From: Eulemur rufifrons
Lineage: Eukaryota; Chordata; Mammalia; Primates; Lemuridae
Length of the DNA stretch: 64,000 nucleotides
Direction: 5' to 3'
NCBI RefSeq assembly: GCF_041146395.1
Contig: NC_091010.1
Location: forward strand, 53,898,001 to 53,962,000
Shown: positions 34,850 through 45,544 of the stretch, one piece after another
Layout of the letters: each line of letters opens with the position of its first letter
Numbering within the stretch: position 1 is the stretch's first letter
Translations under genes and position numbers: made by a program
The notes under the pieces: generated by a model
The model's input: the letters and a program-made list of their open reading frames with translations, nothing else
Database searches by the model: none
What the model was told of the DNA's origin: nothing

Positions 34850-35290
34850 GCACAATAAACTGCTAAATGGATAAACAAAATGTAGTATATCCATACAGTG
34901 GATATTATTTGACAATAAGAAAAGAAAGGATGAAGTACTGTTACATGATATAATACAAATGAACCTTGAAAACATTATGGTAAAGTGAAAGAAGCCAGTC
35001 ATGAAAAATCACATATTATATCAATCCATTTACATGAAATGTCCAAATGGGCTATATGTATAAGCCAGAAAATAGATTTGTGGTTGCCTAGAGCTGAGGT
35101 AGGGAGCAAAAACTGGGGGACAATGAGAAGTATTGCTGATGGCTACAGGGTTTTTGGGGGGAGGACAAAAATATTCAAATATTAGTCATGGCAGTGGTTG
35201 CATAACCTGTGGACATACTAAAATAAATGAATTGTATACTTCAAATTAGCAAATTGTATGCTATAGGAGTTATATCTCATTAAAATGATT
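34850..35290 (+). mobile_element. L1M 3' end, sense
   Basis: 'tagtatatccatacagtgga', 'gtgaaagaagccagtcatga', 'gtggttgcctagagctgagg', 'gcagtggttgcataacctgt' and 'ggagttatatctcattaaaa' follow the end of ORF2 and the 3'UTR of L1M elements in order. Old and non-coding. Confidence 0.85.
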
Positions 35291-35294
35291 GTTT

Positions 35295-36095
35295 TGTTTT
35301 GTTTTGTCTTTAAACGATCTCTTTGGAGATATGGCTGATTCCCTGGCTGGAGCAGGGAGGATAATTTAAGCATGGAACTTCTTGTTGGACCAAAAAGCAA
35401 GTAAGTGCTCAAATATGAATGTTTTTATGTGAAATAAATGCAGAATTTTCTTGAAGAGGTGCCTACTGGCCAAATTTGAAATAATTTGAGTGAGAAAAAT
35501 AAAATCATAATGTATAGGAACAACTAGATTTAAATAATCCATGAGTCTATGGTGATGTTAAAAATAAATGCTATATAAATATACAATGCATAGAAAGAAA
35601 AGATAAAACAAAGGAAAAGCTCTTTTTTATAAAAGAATGTTTGATAGCAAAAGTAGTAGGAATAAAGGAATTAGAAAAATCAACATTTTATAACCCCTGT
35701 TATAATAGTGATTCAAGCAAGAATCAACAATAAATATAAAAGCATTGGATGGAAAGGCATTGGACAACAAATTCACATTATCTGAAAGTATCACTGAACA
35801 GATTACTGACTAATTCCAAAGGGAAAATTATAAAATGGAGCAGTCTGTCAGTTGCCATCTTAATCAAATGGTCAAACTTCCATTGTCTGTTCTGATATCC
35901 TGTGTCTTCTCACATGAGCACTTGGAGACACACATCATCTTTGCGAGATTCTTGCCAGAGACGTGTGTTCCAAATTTAGCCAAGATCTAGCAGTCAGATA
36001 AATTCAGAAGGTAGAATGTTCTGCAGGACATCTAGCCAGGAATTGTCAAAGGATGCAGTTATGAAGAAAAAAGGGAGATGAAAGGAAAGTTCTAG
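35295..36095. other. Unassigned sequence
   Basis: A (TTTTG)n scrap lies at about 35291-35310. Otherwise no repeat or exon is named. Confidence 0.4.
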
Positions 36096-36520
36096 GTTAT
36101 GGGAGACTAAAAGGGCTCAACAACAAATGCTATGTATATATTTTAAAAGGACCCTTATTTTAAAAATAAGTAAAACTATGAAGGACATTTTGGGGGCAGT
36201 ACTGAAAATTTATGTATGGACTGCATGTTGGATGGTGTTACTGAGTTAATGTTGATTTTCCCAGGTATGGCAATGGCAATGAGGCTGTTTAGGGAAAAAA
36301 AAAAATTCGTATTCTTGGGTCATGCATAGTGAAGTATTTAGTAGAGAAATGTCAAGATGTCTTCATGCTACTGTCAGAAGATTTGAAAAAAGGGAAGTAT
36401 GAGTTTATATATATGTACATACGTGTATGCATGTATATGTATGTGACAGACAGCTATTGTGGCAAGATGTTAAGGGTAGTAAAACTGCTCGAGAGGTGTA
36501 CAGGTATCCATTATATTTTT
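36096..36520 (+). repeat. Old interspersed repeat, possibly LINE 3' end
   Basis: 'aaggacattttgggggcagt', 'tatgtatggactgcatgttg', 'ctgagttaatgttgattttc' and 'gcatagtgaagtatttagta' match a common mammalian repeat with these words in this order. It ends in a TA/TG-rich patch. I believe it is an L1M-type 3' end but am not sure of the family. Confidence 0.45.
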
Positions 36521-36524
36521 TTTA

Positions 36525-37555
36525 AATTCCTGTTTGTTTTAAATTTCCTATTTAAATACTAGCCTATTGCCTATATTACTAATCTGGGCATTTAATTCTG
36601 CACTAAAATCTGCTTTTTTGTGTCTTGTGTATTTTTTTAATTCTTTACAGCACTAGTAAAATGCCCACACCATTATATTTGAAGTATGAAAATACATAAT
36701 TGCCAAGAAGAACAGTAATCTTTATAGAAGTTGCCTTTAAATTTTGTCCAATTGTGGAAATAGAACATTCCAGAGAGATCTGAAATTCATAAGTAGAAAA
36801 AACTTATGTCATTAAAGATATCTCTTTTGCACCATAAAAACTCTACTATGGAGAATGGAATAAGTTTTCCTATGATCTCAGTATGCTAACATTCTCTGCC
36901 CTACTTCCTCAGTGCAAGAAAGATTTTCTGTAATAAAAATTGGTCCCAGAATGGATTAATGTAGATGAGATTGACCAAGTACAATGCTAATCATGATCTC
37001 TGGAGTTTAACTTTTCAATTCTATAGGATTTACAAAGAAAAAATTAATTTTTCCCCAAGATAAATGTATTAATATTTAATAAAAACAAAGCCAGATTACA
37101 ATGTTAGTGAAAAATAAGGACTTTACATAAAGCCCTTCTATATTTGAACAAACATACTAAATTGAGTAGCATAAATTCCCAGACATGAAAAAGGTGTGAA
37201 TAAAAGGAAATTTTTTAAACTGGTAAAATATTTTGTCACTGGACTAAAAAATCTCCAATGAATGTGTGCTGGCAAAAGTGACCAAACTGCTATTTTCAGA
37301 ATGTTTATCTTTGCAGCTGTTGATAGACTTGTGAGCATGTGTTCTATCAATGATCCGGGAAATTGGGAATGATATACAGTAATACATCTCTCAAAGACCA
37401 GTAATAGCCATGGAAAAATGTAGGGCAATTTTTGTTTTTTCCCATCTCAGACCATATGGGGAATGACTCTTCTCATTTTATTAGCTCTACTGTAGCTATT
37501 CCAAAGATGGTTACAAGAGTCAAATTAGTAGACTGAAAGTTGGCCCCTGGGAATT
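36525..37555. other. Unassigned AT-rich sequence
   Basis: No exon or repeat is named. The minus-strand ORF of 96 codons (37138-37428) has no known feature. Confidence 0.4.
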
Positions 37556-37559
37556 GGGA

Positions 37560-37965
37560 AAGTAATGTTTATATTAACCTGGATAGGCTAGACCATGCTG
37601 CAGGAACAAAGAGAACCTGACATATCAGTGGCTTAAGATAATAAAGTTTTACTTTTTGGTTTACAAAATTTCTAATTCAGGTTGGGCAGCCCTCCACCAT
37701 GTTATAGCTTCTCCATCTGAACCATGGGCCCTCTGAGACATGATTACAAAGGCGAGAGAGAGAGAGAGAGAGAGAGAGAAGGTGCCAAAAGTTGTTTACA
37801 ACAGCCAGGTCTTGCAGTGGCTTTAATCCCTCCTACTCATCTTTTCTTGGCCATAACTCAGCCATTTGACCTTAACCCAATTGCAAGAGAGGCCGGGAAA
37901 TGCAGTCTTCCTGGGTGTCCAGGAAAAGGAAATGATGTGGGGATTGTCTCGTGTTGCTTTGGCCA
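37560..37965. repeat. Ancient interspersed repeat carrying a (GA)n
   Basis: 'gctagaccatgctgcaggaa', 'tcagtggcttaagataataa', 'ggccataactcagccatttg' and 'caattgcaagagaggccggg' match a repeat seen widely in eutherian genomes, whose name I cannot give with confidence. A (GA)n of about 13 units lies at 37754-37779 within it. Confidence 0.45.
37754..37779 (+). repeat. (GA)n microsatellite
   Basis: An uninterrupted GA run of about 26 bp; likely length-variable. Confidence 0.9.
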
Positions 37966-38289
37966 CAGCATTCTCTCTATTGGAATAGTTACTCTTACAG
38001 GGTGAGTCCCTGGGGTACCCAGTGGTCAGTTTTTCACAAATGTGGGAAGAACGTGACTACGAATGAAGCCATCACAGAAGAAAACCAAGTAGAGACCGTG
38101 AGCTTCTGTCCATCACATTGTTATAGTCTGTGGAACTTATAATGACTGGGAGCTAATAAATAACTCCTATCTTTTTGTTCTTGAATTCAGTTTGAGTTGA
38201 ATTTATGCATTTTATAACCAATAGTAATAACTAGCTCAGAGCCCTTAAAAAGTAAGCCCCATGCTTGCTGAAGGTAGCTTCATTCATTT

Positions 38290-38318
38290 ATTAATCAATA
38301 ATTCAATTGATGATTAAT
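38290..38318. repeat. Small inverted repeat
   Basis: Arms attaatca (38290-38297) and tgattaat (38311-38318) surround a 13-base loop that itself contains CAATTG. AT-rich hairpin potential only. Confidence 0.6.
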
Positions 38319-38492
38319 TGGCAAATATCATGGGTATATACTATACTGTGCCTAGTAAACTTCCACTTTTATGTCAAACTTTGTCTCAGGATTACCTCTT
38401 CTATTAAATCTCTTCATTACATTCTTTGCCTGGTTCTATCAATTATCTTAGAATTCAGTAAGCAGTATAATATAGTGGATAAAGTTTAAAGA

Positions 38493-38580
38493 TTTAAAAA
38501 GTTCTCTGGAATGTTCTGGGGTACAGATTTATACCCAAATTGTTTCTATACAATAGAGACTCTATAGAGTCTGTAGTGAG
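38493..38580. repeat. 88-bp segment duplicated in two pieces downstream
   Basis: The first 16 bp (tttaaaaagttctctg) recur exactly at 39663-39678. The last 75 bp (38506-38580) recur at 40335-40409 with one mismatch. The segment includes a perfect 16-bp palindrome, agactctatagagtct (38557-38572). See the findings for interpretation. Confidence 0.9.
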
Positions 38581-38589
38581 TTAGTTACC

Positions 38590-38790
38590 TGAGATTAAAC
38601 CCAGCTGCTATTTATAGCTTTGTGATCTTAGGCATGTAATTTAACCTCTCCATGTCTTAGCTTTATTAACCATAAAGTGGAGATGATATAATGCTATTGT
38701 GAGTATCAAATAAGTTGATACATCTGAAGCACTTAGAATAGTGTCTGAGGGTGGGTAATTATTCAATAAACATTAGCAATTATTGTTACT
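38590..38790 (+). repeat. MIR SINE, sense
   Basis: 'aacccagctgctatttatag', 'ctttgtgatcttaggcatgt', 'ttaacctctccatgtcttag', 'gtgagtatcaaataagttga', 'gcacttagaatagtgtctga' follow the full sense MIR order. It sits between the 88-bp segment and the BTF3 pseudogene. Confidence 0.8.
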
Positions 38791-38925
38791 AATAGACTGC
38801 AAGCCCTTCAAGGACAAGAATAGTGACAGTTTACTGATTTCACATATATGCATCTAATGTCAGCTGGTCAGCTCCAAATCCCCTGAGTGCCAACCCTAGA
38901 GCCCCTCTCGGTGCCTTTCCATTCT

Positions 38926-39662
38926 AACAAGATGGAGAAACTATCACAAACAAGGAGAAACTCGCTGAATTGGAAGAACATGTGGGCATCAGTAGGCAAA
39001 GAACTACTTGCACAAAGATGATGATTCATATTCATAGAACAGCTACAGAGAATGATACAAAACTTTGATTCTGCTCAAAGAAGTTAAGGGTCAATAACAT
39101 CTCCGATATTGAAGAGGTGAATATGTGTACATAACAAATAATGATGATCTACTTTAACAGCCCTAAAGTTTGGGCATCTCTAGCAGCAGACAACTTTCAC
39201 CATCACAGGCCATGCTGAGACAAACCAGCTGAGAGAAATGCTACCCAGCATCTTAAACCAGCTTGGTACAGACCCTTTGACTAGTTTAAGGAGACTGAAA
39301 AGCTCTGTCCAAGTAACCTATGGATAGGAAAGCACCACTTGCTGCTGGACAGGATGATGATGACAGTGAAGCCCCAGATCTTGTAGAGAATTTTGATGAG
39401 GCTTCCAAGAATGAGGCAAACTGAATCGAGTCACATTCTGAAGAAGATAAAACTTGAAGAAGTTTCTGGGAGCTGCTATTTCCAATTATGACTGCCTTTT
39501 AAACTGTTTTGTTTATGTATCTGATAAAAATCTAGATCTCTAGTATTTTTGAGCCCAAGCCCCTTGGACATGGCAGCTCTTTTCAGTTTTTGTTTATACA
39601 TAATTCATTCTTTGCAGCTAATTAAGCTGGAAAAAAAACAGGAATAAAGTTTGAATCAAAGG
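38926..39662 (+). pseudogene. BTF3: BTF3 processed pseudogene
   Basis: An intronless, broken copy of the BTF3 mRNA. BTF3 is the beta subunit of the nascent polypeptide-associated complex (NAC), which binds new chains at the ribosome. Readable pieces in order are KEKLAEL, HRTATEND, VNNISDIEEVN, a NAC-domain stretch ([15 protein letters not shown]), ILNQ-like [15 protein letters not shown], and the C-terminus [15 protein letters not shown] ending at a stop at 39422-39424. The DDDD acidic run before PDLVENF and the '[10 protein letters not shown]' wording favour BTF3 over BTF3L4. In-frame stops (for example after TKL) and frameshifts break it. About 230 bp of 3'UTR follow, with AATAAA at 39643-39648. 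There is no long A tail. No introns are seen, so the copy came by retroposition. Confidence 0.9.
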
Positions 39663-39678
39663 TTTAAAAAGTTCTCTG
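39663..39678. repeat. Second copy of the 16-bp repeat at the pseudogene 3' edge
   Basis: tttaaaaagttctctg is identical to 38493-38508 and abuts the 3' end of the BTF3 copy. This is the position expected of a target-site duplication. Confidence 0.85.
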
Positions 39679-40334
39679 CAAGCAATGTAGGGTCCCTGTC
39701 TAGAAATAAACTTGATTATCTGTATCTATCTCTTATTGGTCATGGTGGTGCAGGTTATGGATGGGCCAGCCCCTCGTAAAGGACCAGAGATGTAGCAAAC
39801 AATAGCCGCCTCATCCTGACTGTTGCCCATGAAAATCCAGAAAACTTTGCCATTCAATACCCGCTTCCCACGGATTAGGAGCTCTCTGATCAGACATGCT
39901 CCCTGTTACTAACATCAGGCATGAACCTCTTGCAGACAGCCATATGGTGACTAGGTCTCCATGGGGCAAACTGGTGCCTTTTAACTTTTTCGAGCTGAGG
40001 ATGAAAAGCCTTGGGTCAGTTATTTCTGACAATTGCCTGAGGATAGACTCATGGAAGGATTTGTCTGTGTTTGATGAAAACATTTTTGAAGCAAAGAACC
40101 AGGGATTTGAGAGCCTTCGTGCTAGTCAAAATAAAAATTTTGCTAGTAATAAACTTAATTTTATTTCTTAGTGCACTAGAGATGATTTAACAAAATAGTC
40201 TATGTATATCTCAGTTCATAGTGCTTGGCATATATTGAATACTTAATAAATGTTAGTGTAATTATTTCTATTATAATGTGCTTTGTTACCTATCTTGTAT
40301 ATTGCAAATGGATCACTGTCATACCTCTAAATAC
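39679..40334. other. Unidentified 656-bp segment between the two pieces of the duplicated block
   Basis: It holds two overlapping opposite ORFs of about 90 codons (39896-40171 plus, 39811-40083 minus), neither recognised. Near its right side is a MIR-tail-like scrap (about 40209-40262, 'gtgcttggcatatattgaat'). A mature-looking end, 'aataaaaattttgctagtaa' near 40130-40150, hints at a retrocopied or repeat origin, but I cannot name it. Confidence 0.4.
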
Positions 40335-40409
40335 CTGGAATGTTCTGGGGTACAGATTTATACCCAAATTGTTTATATACAATAGAGACTCTATAGAGTC
40401 TGTAGTGAG
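40335..40409. repeat. Second copy of the 75-bp block
   Basis: It matches 38506-38580 at 74 of 75 bases (tttcta against tttata). It includes the same perfect palindrome at 40386-40401. Flanks differ on both sides. Confidence 0.95.
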
Positions 40410-41635
40410 ACAGCAGTGATTATGTAAGAGAAAAAATAGCTGCAGTTACCCTGAAAATGTTAGGCTAGAAATAAAATTATTCCTTTCAAATGGCTCTGGG
40501 CTTCAAATTCAGTGAGGAAGATTTTAAAAAGGGAGATTCTAAAGCCATATGCTTAGTCATCCATGGACATAATATCATCTCCATACCAAGCCCTTTGCAA
40601 CTTTTAAGGTTTCTGTGCTTGTTTGAAAGCAATTCCTTTCTGGTAAATGGAAGTTAATGAGTTTGAAAACATCTCCCAGCAAGAGAGCAGGCAGGGACCA
40701 TCCCCAGACAGCTTTTAGAGAAATCTGAATTTTGTCAATTTGCTGACACAATGAAGACTGATGATGTTTTATTTGTATTTTTTAAAGCCTTGTAAAACTT
40801 GCACTTTTTTTATTCTCCACATCCCTCCTTTTCTGTTCACTCAATATCAAGCCTCTTATTCTAGTCAAAAATGATCTCTTTTTAAATCAAAACAACTTAT
40901 GAAAGTGCCTCGATGGGAGTGTGCCTAAACACAGATACACTTCTTAATTAGTTGCTCTGGTGGCTCTCAATGCATAATTAAAACCTATTTAGGCAAATTC
41001 CAAAGAGCTTCCTTCTTTTTTTAAGGTATCCTTAAAATTGTGTGTTAACTGCCATTGTTACAGTTATTCCTTCTTAGAAATGTGCAATGGATTTTTTTTA
41101 AAAACGAGGGCAGCGGGGAGTGTAGAGGCCACGTAATCAGCTCTAGTGGGTTGATGCAGAATTTTTTTCTTGTGTTCTTCAGGCTTCCTACTGATCTTCT
41201 CTGCTTACCCAGGGTCTGTTAATTTGTACATGTTCACAGCAGGCCCTCCAAGATAGAAATAACACAGTCCAGGTTGCTGGCGGTATGAAGGAAGCTTCCC
41301 TAAATGAAGGGAAACCATTGAAGGAATTTCTCCAAATCCACACCAAGCCAAAGACCAAGAATGCAGTTTCTTAACTTTTCTAAGACCTCAAATACAAGAC
41401 CTCAATCTCTTCAGTTACTGTATTCATTGATGACACAAACAACTCACCTGGTGATTAGGTCAAGCACTGACCATCTCTGGCTGATGCAGGAACACAGGAA
41501 GTAAGGAACTGACGAATCCAGGGAAGTTATTAGATGTGAGCTCCCTGCAGGGGAGCCCCCTTTGCTCTTGCATTTTGATCGACTCATCTGAGGTATTCCT
41601 GTAGGTCCCACCTAGAGTAGCATTGTTCTAAAAGA
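40410..41635. other. Unassigned sequence
   Basis: No repeat or exon is named. Low ORF content. Confidence 0.4.
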
Positions 41636-41639
41636 GGGA

Positions 41640-41870
41640 TGAAAACAATAAAAAAATGTATTTAATTATAATTGCATATATTTTAAGAAATAGATATTTC
41701 AATTACATTGTTCAAATTTCAAAAGGTACAAAAGTATAGTTTGATAAAAATTTCCCTCCTAATCACAATAACCGAGCCACCTCCTCTCCTCCCCAGAAGC
41801 AAACAACTTGATTATTTCCTTTTGCTTCTTCCAAAAATATTTATCCAAATATAAAATTGTAAATGCACAT
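41640..41870 (-). mobile_element. Old L1M/HAL1 3' end, antisense
   Basis: 'caaaaggtacaaaagtatag', 'aaaatttccctcctaatcac', 'agccacctcctctcctcccc' and 'agaagcaaacaacttgatta' match the antisense of L1M/HAL1 3' ends. Cut at about 41870 by the next L1. Confidence 0.6.
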
Positions 41871-42590
41871 TTTTTATTTTTTATTAATACAAAATAGTTG
41901 TACTATTTATGGAGTACATCAATATTTTGATATATTCATATAATGTGTAATGATCAAATCAGGTTTACTGAGGTGTCCTTCACCACAAGAATTTATTTTT
42001 TCTTTATGCTGGGAACATTCAAATTCTTCTCTTCTAGCTATTTTGAAAGATATAATAGATTATTGTTAACTATAGTCACCCTGCTGAACTATTAAACACT
42101 AGATCTTATTCCTTCTAATTGTATTTGTGTACCCATTAATCAACCTCTCTTCATCCCCCATCCCCTCCACCCTTCCCAGGCCCTAGTTACCACCAATTTA
42201 CTCTCTATATTCATGAGATCCACTTTTTTAGCTCCCATATATGACTGAGAACATACAATATTTGTCTTTCTGTGCTTGGCTTATTTCTTTTAACATAACC
42301 TTTAGTTTCAGCCATGTGGCTGCAAATGACAGGAGTTTAGTCTTTTTATGGCTAAATAATATTCCATTGTGTATATATGCCACATTTTCTTCAGCCATTC
42401 ATCTACTGATGGACATTTAGGTTTATTTTGTATTTTGGTTATTGTGAATAGTGCTGCAATAAATACGGGAGTACAGATTTCTCTTTGATATATGGATTTC
42501 CTTTCTTGAGGATATATACCCAGTAGTGAGATTTGCTGGATCATATGGTAGTTCTATTAATATTTTTAGTTTTTTGATAGGGATTGAAAT
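41871..42590 (-). mobile_element. L1 3' end (ORF2 tail and 3'UTR), antisense
   Basis: It starts with a T-rich stretch (the tail). Then come 'tactatttatggagtacatc', 'attgttaactatagtcaccc', 'gagaacatacaatatttgtc', 'ttcagccatgtggctgcaaa', 'attccattgtgtatatatgc' and 'gaggatatatacccagtagt', the classic antisense end of L1. On the minus strand the frame 42308-42544 reads LLGIYPQERKSIYQREICTP and KKMWHIYTMEYYLAIK, the ORF2p C-terminus. Truncated. Confidence 0.9.
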
Positions 42591-42592
42591 GA

Positions 42593-42720
42593 ACCTGTAA
42601 ATTGCTTTCAGTAGTATTGACATTTTAAAAATATTAATTCTTCCAATCTATAATCATGGAATATCTTTCCAATTTTTTATCCTCTTCAATTTCTTTCATC
42701 TGTATTTTTCTTACAATTTG
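42593..42720 (-). mobile_element. L1 ORF2 fragment, antisense, non-contiguous with its neighbour
   Basis: 'gtaaattgctttcagtagta', 'ttgacattttaaaaatatta', 'ccaatctataatcatggaat' are antisense to the L1 ORF2 region that lies about 1 kb upstream, in L1 coordinates, of the piece at 41871-42590. The missing middle is present in sense at 43195-44180. Confidence 0.75.
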
Positions 42721-42839
42721 CAGAGTTCTTTACCTATTAGGAAAATTAACTCTTTCAAAGTATGCCATGATTTGGGGGAGAAATATTTATAAGAGCTGAA
42801 AACACTTCTAATATTTTGGCAAACAGTAATCAATTATAG

Positions 42840-42862
42840 AGATATATATATATATATATTTT
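42840..42862. repeat. (TA)n microsatellite
   Basis: A run of about 10 AT units ending in a T-tract. Similar compound TG/TA/CA simple repeats lie at about 43036-43095. Confidence 0.85.
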
Positions 42863-42939
42863 TAAGAATTTTTTAAAAAGTGAATTTAGGCTGGAGCTAG
42901 TGGGTTTCTTTCTAGAGGAAAAGAAAATTGGGTTCATGC

Positions 42940-43190
42940 CTCATGCTAGAATATATTTTAAGTGAGTCAAAGATTTAACTATTTTTTAAAAAATATTGAA
43001 GCCATGAAATTACTAGAGAAAACTATGGGAAAATATGTATGTGTGTGTATATATATGTATTCTGTATATACACACACAGACACACATACACACAAAATCT
43101 TGTCATGGAACAGGACTTGTAGATATCTATTTTATTTTGTATGGCAAAAATACTATGGTCAAAATCAAAAGACAAGTGAAAAAAATTATA
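42940..43190 (+). mobile_element. Older L1M ORF2 fragment, sense
   Basis: 'gtgagtcaaagatttaacta', 'gaagccatgaaattactaga' and 'tatggcaaaaatactatggt' follow L1M ORF2-tail wording, with a TG/TA/CA microsatellite inserted. Distinct from the younger L1 that follows. Confidence 0.5.
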
Positions 43191-43194
43191 ATTC

Positions 43195-44180
43195 ATATCA
43201 AAATTTCAATGACATTCTTCACAGAAATAGAAAACACAATACTAAAATTTGTATAGAGCCACAAAAGACCCCAAATAGGCAAGCAATCCTGAGCAAACGG
43301 AACAAAGTCAGAGGCGTCACACTACCTGACTTCAAAATATACTACAAAGGCATAGTAACCAAAACAGTATGGTACTGGTATAAAAACAGATATGTAGACC
43401 AATAGGACAGATCAGAGAACCCAGAAATAAATTCACAGCCAATTCACTTTTGACAAAGGTGCCAAGAATATACATTGGGGAAAGGACGGTAACTTTAATA
43501 AGTGGTGCTGGGAAAACTAGATAACCATAAGAAGAACGAAACTATATCCCTATCTCTCACTATATACAAAAATCAAATCAAAATGTATTAAATACTTAAA
43601 TGTAAGACATGAAACTATTAAACTAGTAGAGAAAATATTGGGGAAATGCCCAAGACATTGGTCTGGACAAAGATTTTTTTAGGCAAGACCTCAAAAGCAC
43701 AAGCAACAAAAGCAAAAATAGACAAATGGGATAACGAGCTAAAAAGCTTTTGCACCACAAGGGAAATAATCAACAAAGTGAAGAGACACCCCCCAGAATG
43801 GGGAAAAAATATTTGCAAAATATCCATCTGACAAGGAATTAATAACCAAAATATGTAAGGAACTCAAACAACTCAATAGCAAAATAAATCAAATAATTCA
43901 ATTTAAAAAATGGGCACGATCTGAATAGACATTTCTCAAAAGACATACAAATGGGGCCAATAGGTACATAAAAAATGCTCAACATCACTATTATCAGAGA
44001 AATGCAAATCAAAACAATGATTAGATATCATCTTACCCCAGTTAAAATGGCTTTTATTAAAGAGACAAAAAATAACAAATGCTGATGAGGGTGCAGAGGA
44101 AGGGGAAAACCAGTACACTCTTGGTGGGAATGTAAATTAGTACAGCCACTATGGAAAACAGTATGGAGGTTCCTGGCAGA
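43195..44180 (+). mobile_element. L1 ORF2 3' portion, sense, truncated at both ends
   Basis: This is about 1 kb of ORF2 wording: 'caatgacattcttcacagaa', 'agagccacaaaagaccccaa', 'ctacctgacttcaaaatata', 'acaaaggtgccaagaatata', 'gtggtgctgggaaaactaga', 'tttgcaaaatatccatctga', 'catcactattatcagagaaa', 'cttggtgggaatgtaaatta', 'tatggaggttcctggcag'. The frame at 42962-43405 reads [20 protein letters not shown], near the ORF2p C-terminal domain. Stops and indels break it. It ends exactly where the antisense piece at 41871-42590 takes up the L1 sequence. Confidence 0.9.
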
Positions 44181-44450
44181 AGGAAACAGACGATCCAGCA
44201 CTGGTCAGTTCCCAGAGCCCACTGGGCATCTGCCTGCAGAGTAGAGGGCTTCTCCTTTCTGACAAACCTTCCATTTTATATCAAATCTTACCTAACACAA
44301 GGGTGACAACCGTCATTAGTGTCACTATCAACAGCTCAGTAGCTGCCTCCTTCTTCACCTTTCGCAGACGTCACCAATACCTCTGTCTTCTTTGCCACTC
44401 AGCTTTCTCACACTGGAGGGTGTGTGTGTTCGTGCCCACACACATGCTCT
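44181..44450. other. Unassigned sequence after the L1 mosaic
   Basis: No repeat or exon is named. Moderately G+C-rich compared with the L1 to its left. Confidence 0.4.
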
Positions 44451-44454
44451 TGCT

Positions 44455-44695
44455 TGTGAAAGAAAGTAGACCATAGTGATTAAAAAATAGAAACTTTAGA
44501 GTAGGATAAATATGGGTTCAAATCCCAATTTGGCACTTAACAGCATGGCCTTGAAAAGGTTTCTTGATGTATACAACCCAGTTTCCTCACTGTCAAAATG
44601 AGATTTCTTTATAAAATAAAAGAGAACATCTTTTTAAAGCATTAGCCCTGTTCCTGGCACATAGAAAGGACTCAATAAATGAGTTTCTGTTGATC
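44455..44695 (+). repeat. MIR SINE, full length, sense
   Basis: The complete MIR order is present: 'accatagtgattaaaaaata', 'tatgggttcaaatcccaatt', 'cagtttcctcactgtcaaaa', 'ccctgttcctggcacataga', 'ctcaataaatgag'. Confidence 0.85.
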
Positions 44696-44699
44696 ATGA

Positions 44700-45370
44700 T
44701 GATGACCTTCCTCTCCTGGTTGTCAAACCTCCGACATAGAATGACCTGCAAGCTTTTGACAGAAACCATATTGAATAACCCTCATCAGCTGGTTTAGGTC
44801 AGTTGCAGTAAAGACAGGTGAAATGTCCTCCATGAGTTCCATGGAAACTTCTTTCATTTTCTTGGCATAATCTACCTGAAACCAAGGGGCGAGAGCTCCT
44901 TTGTATATTTCTGAATATGCTTCCAGTTCAAATTACTTATTTGTAGCCAGAGTGGCTGGCAGTCATTTAAGCTGCACTGGGCTCCTTTGGTGTAACCTCC
45001 TGCTCTAATTAGACCTGTAATTGCAGAGCAAGGACAAATCAGTTCAGCCAAGACACCCTCTGCTGGGAGTAGGGCCACAAGACAGACTCAGCATCTTCTT
45101 CTCTTTGTAGTCTTTAAACATGCTCGGGTCACATGCCTTACAAAAAAACCAAAGCACGTGCCACTGTTGCTCAAACTGCCTCGGGTCTGGCGTCTAGAAG
45201 GAGGCTGCTGCTCTGTTCAGGTTCAGGTTCACACCAAAGACAGACTCCTGTAGTAAAGCAGTGACTTTTCAGGGCATCCTCTCTCTTTGCCTGTCTTCCT
45301 TCCTTCTTTCCTTTCTTTTCCAATAACAATGAATAATTTTCCTAATAAACCTAAAAGTACTTACTACTAC
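44700..45370. other. Unassigned sequence
   Basis: No repeat or exon is named. A pyrimidine tract (ttccttccttctttcctttc) lies at about 45297-45316. Confidence 0.4.
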
Positions 45371-45374
45371 TGTA

Positions 45375-45540
45375 CCCATTTTAAAGGTTTAGTCTTTCTT
45401 TTAAAGAGCAGACAGCTTGGTCTGAAAGATGTTAAGGGACTTAACCAGTAATGATTCAGATAATGGCAAGCTGAGATGCAAAGCAGGTCTGGATGGCTCC
45501 AGAGCCCACGCTCTGAGCCACCTCACTTTACTGCCTCCCA
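45375..45540 (-). repeat. MIR SINE, antisense
   Basis: 'gatgttaagggacttaacca', 'gtaatgattcagataatggc', 'agcccacgctctgagccacc' follow the antisense MIR order. Confidence 0.6.
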
Positions 45541-45544
45541 TGGA

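Noticed and set aside
42962..43405. 147-codon ORF
   Set aside because: It crosses L1M sequence, a microsatellite and younger L1 ORF2; a chance join.
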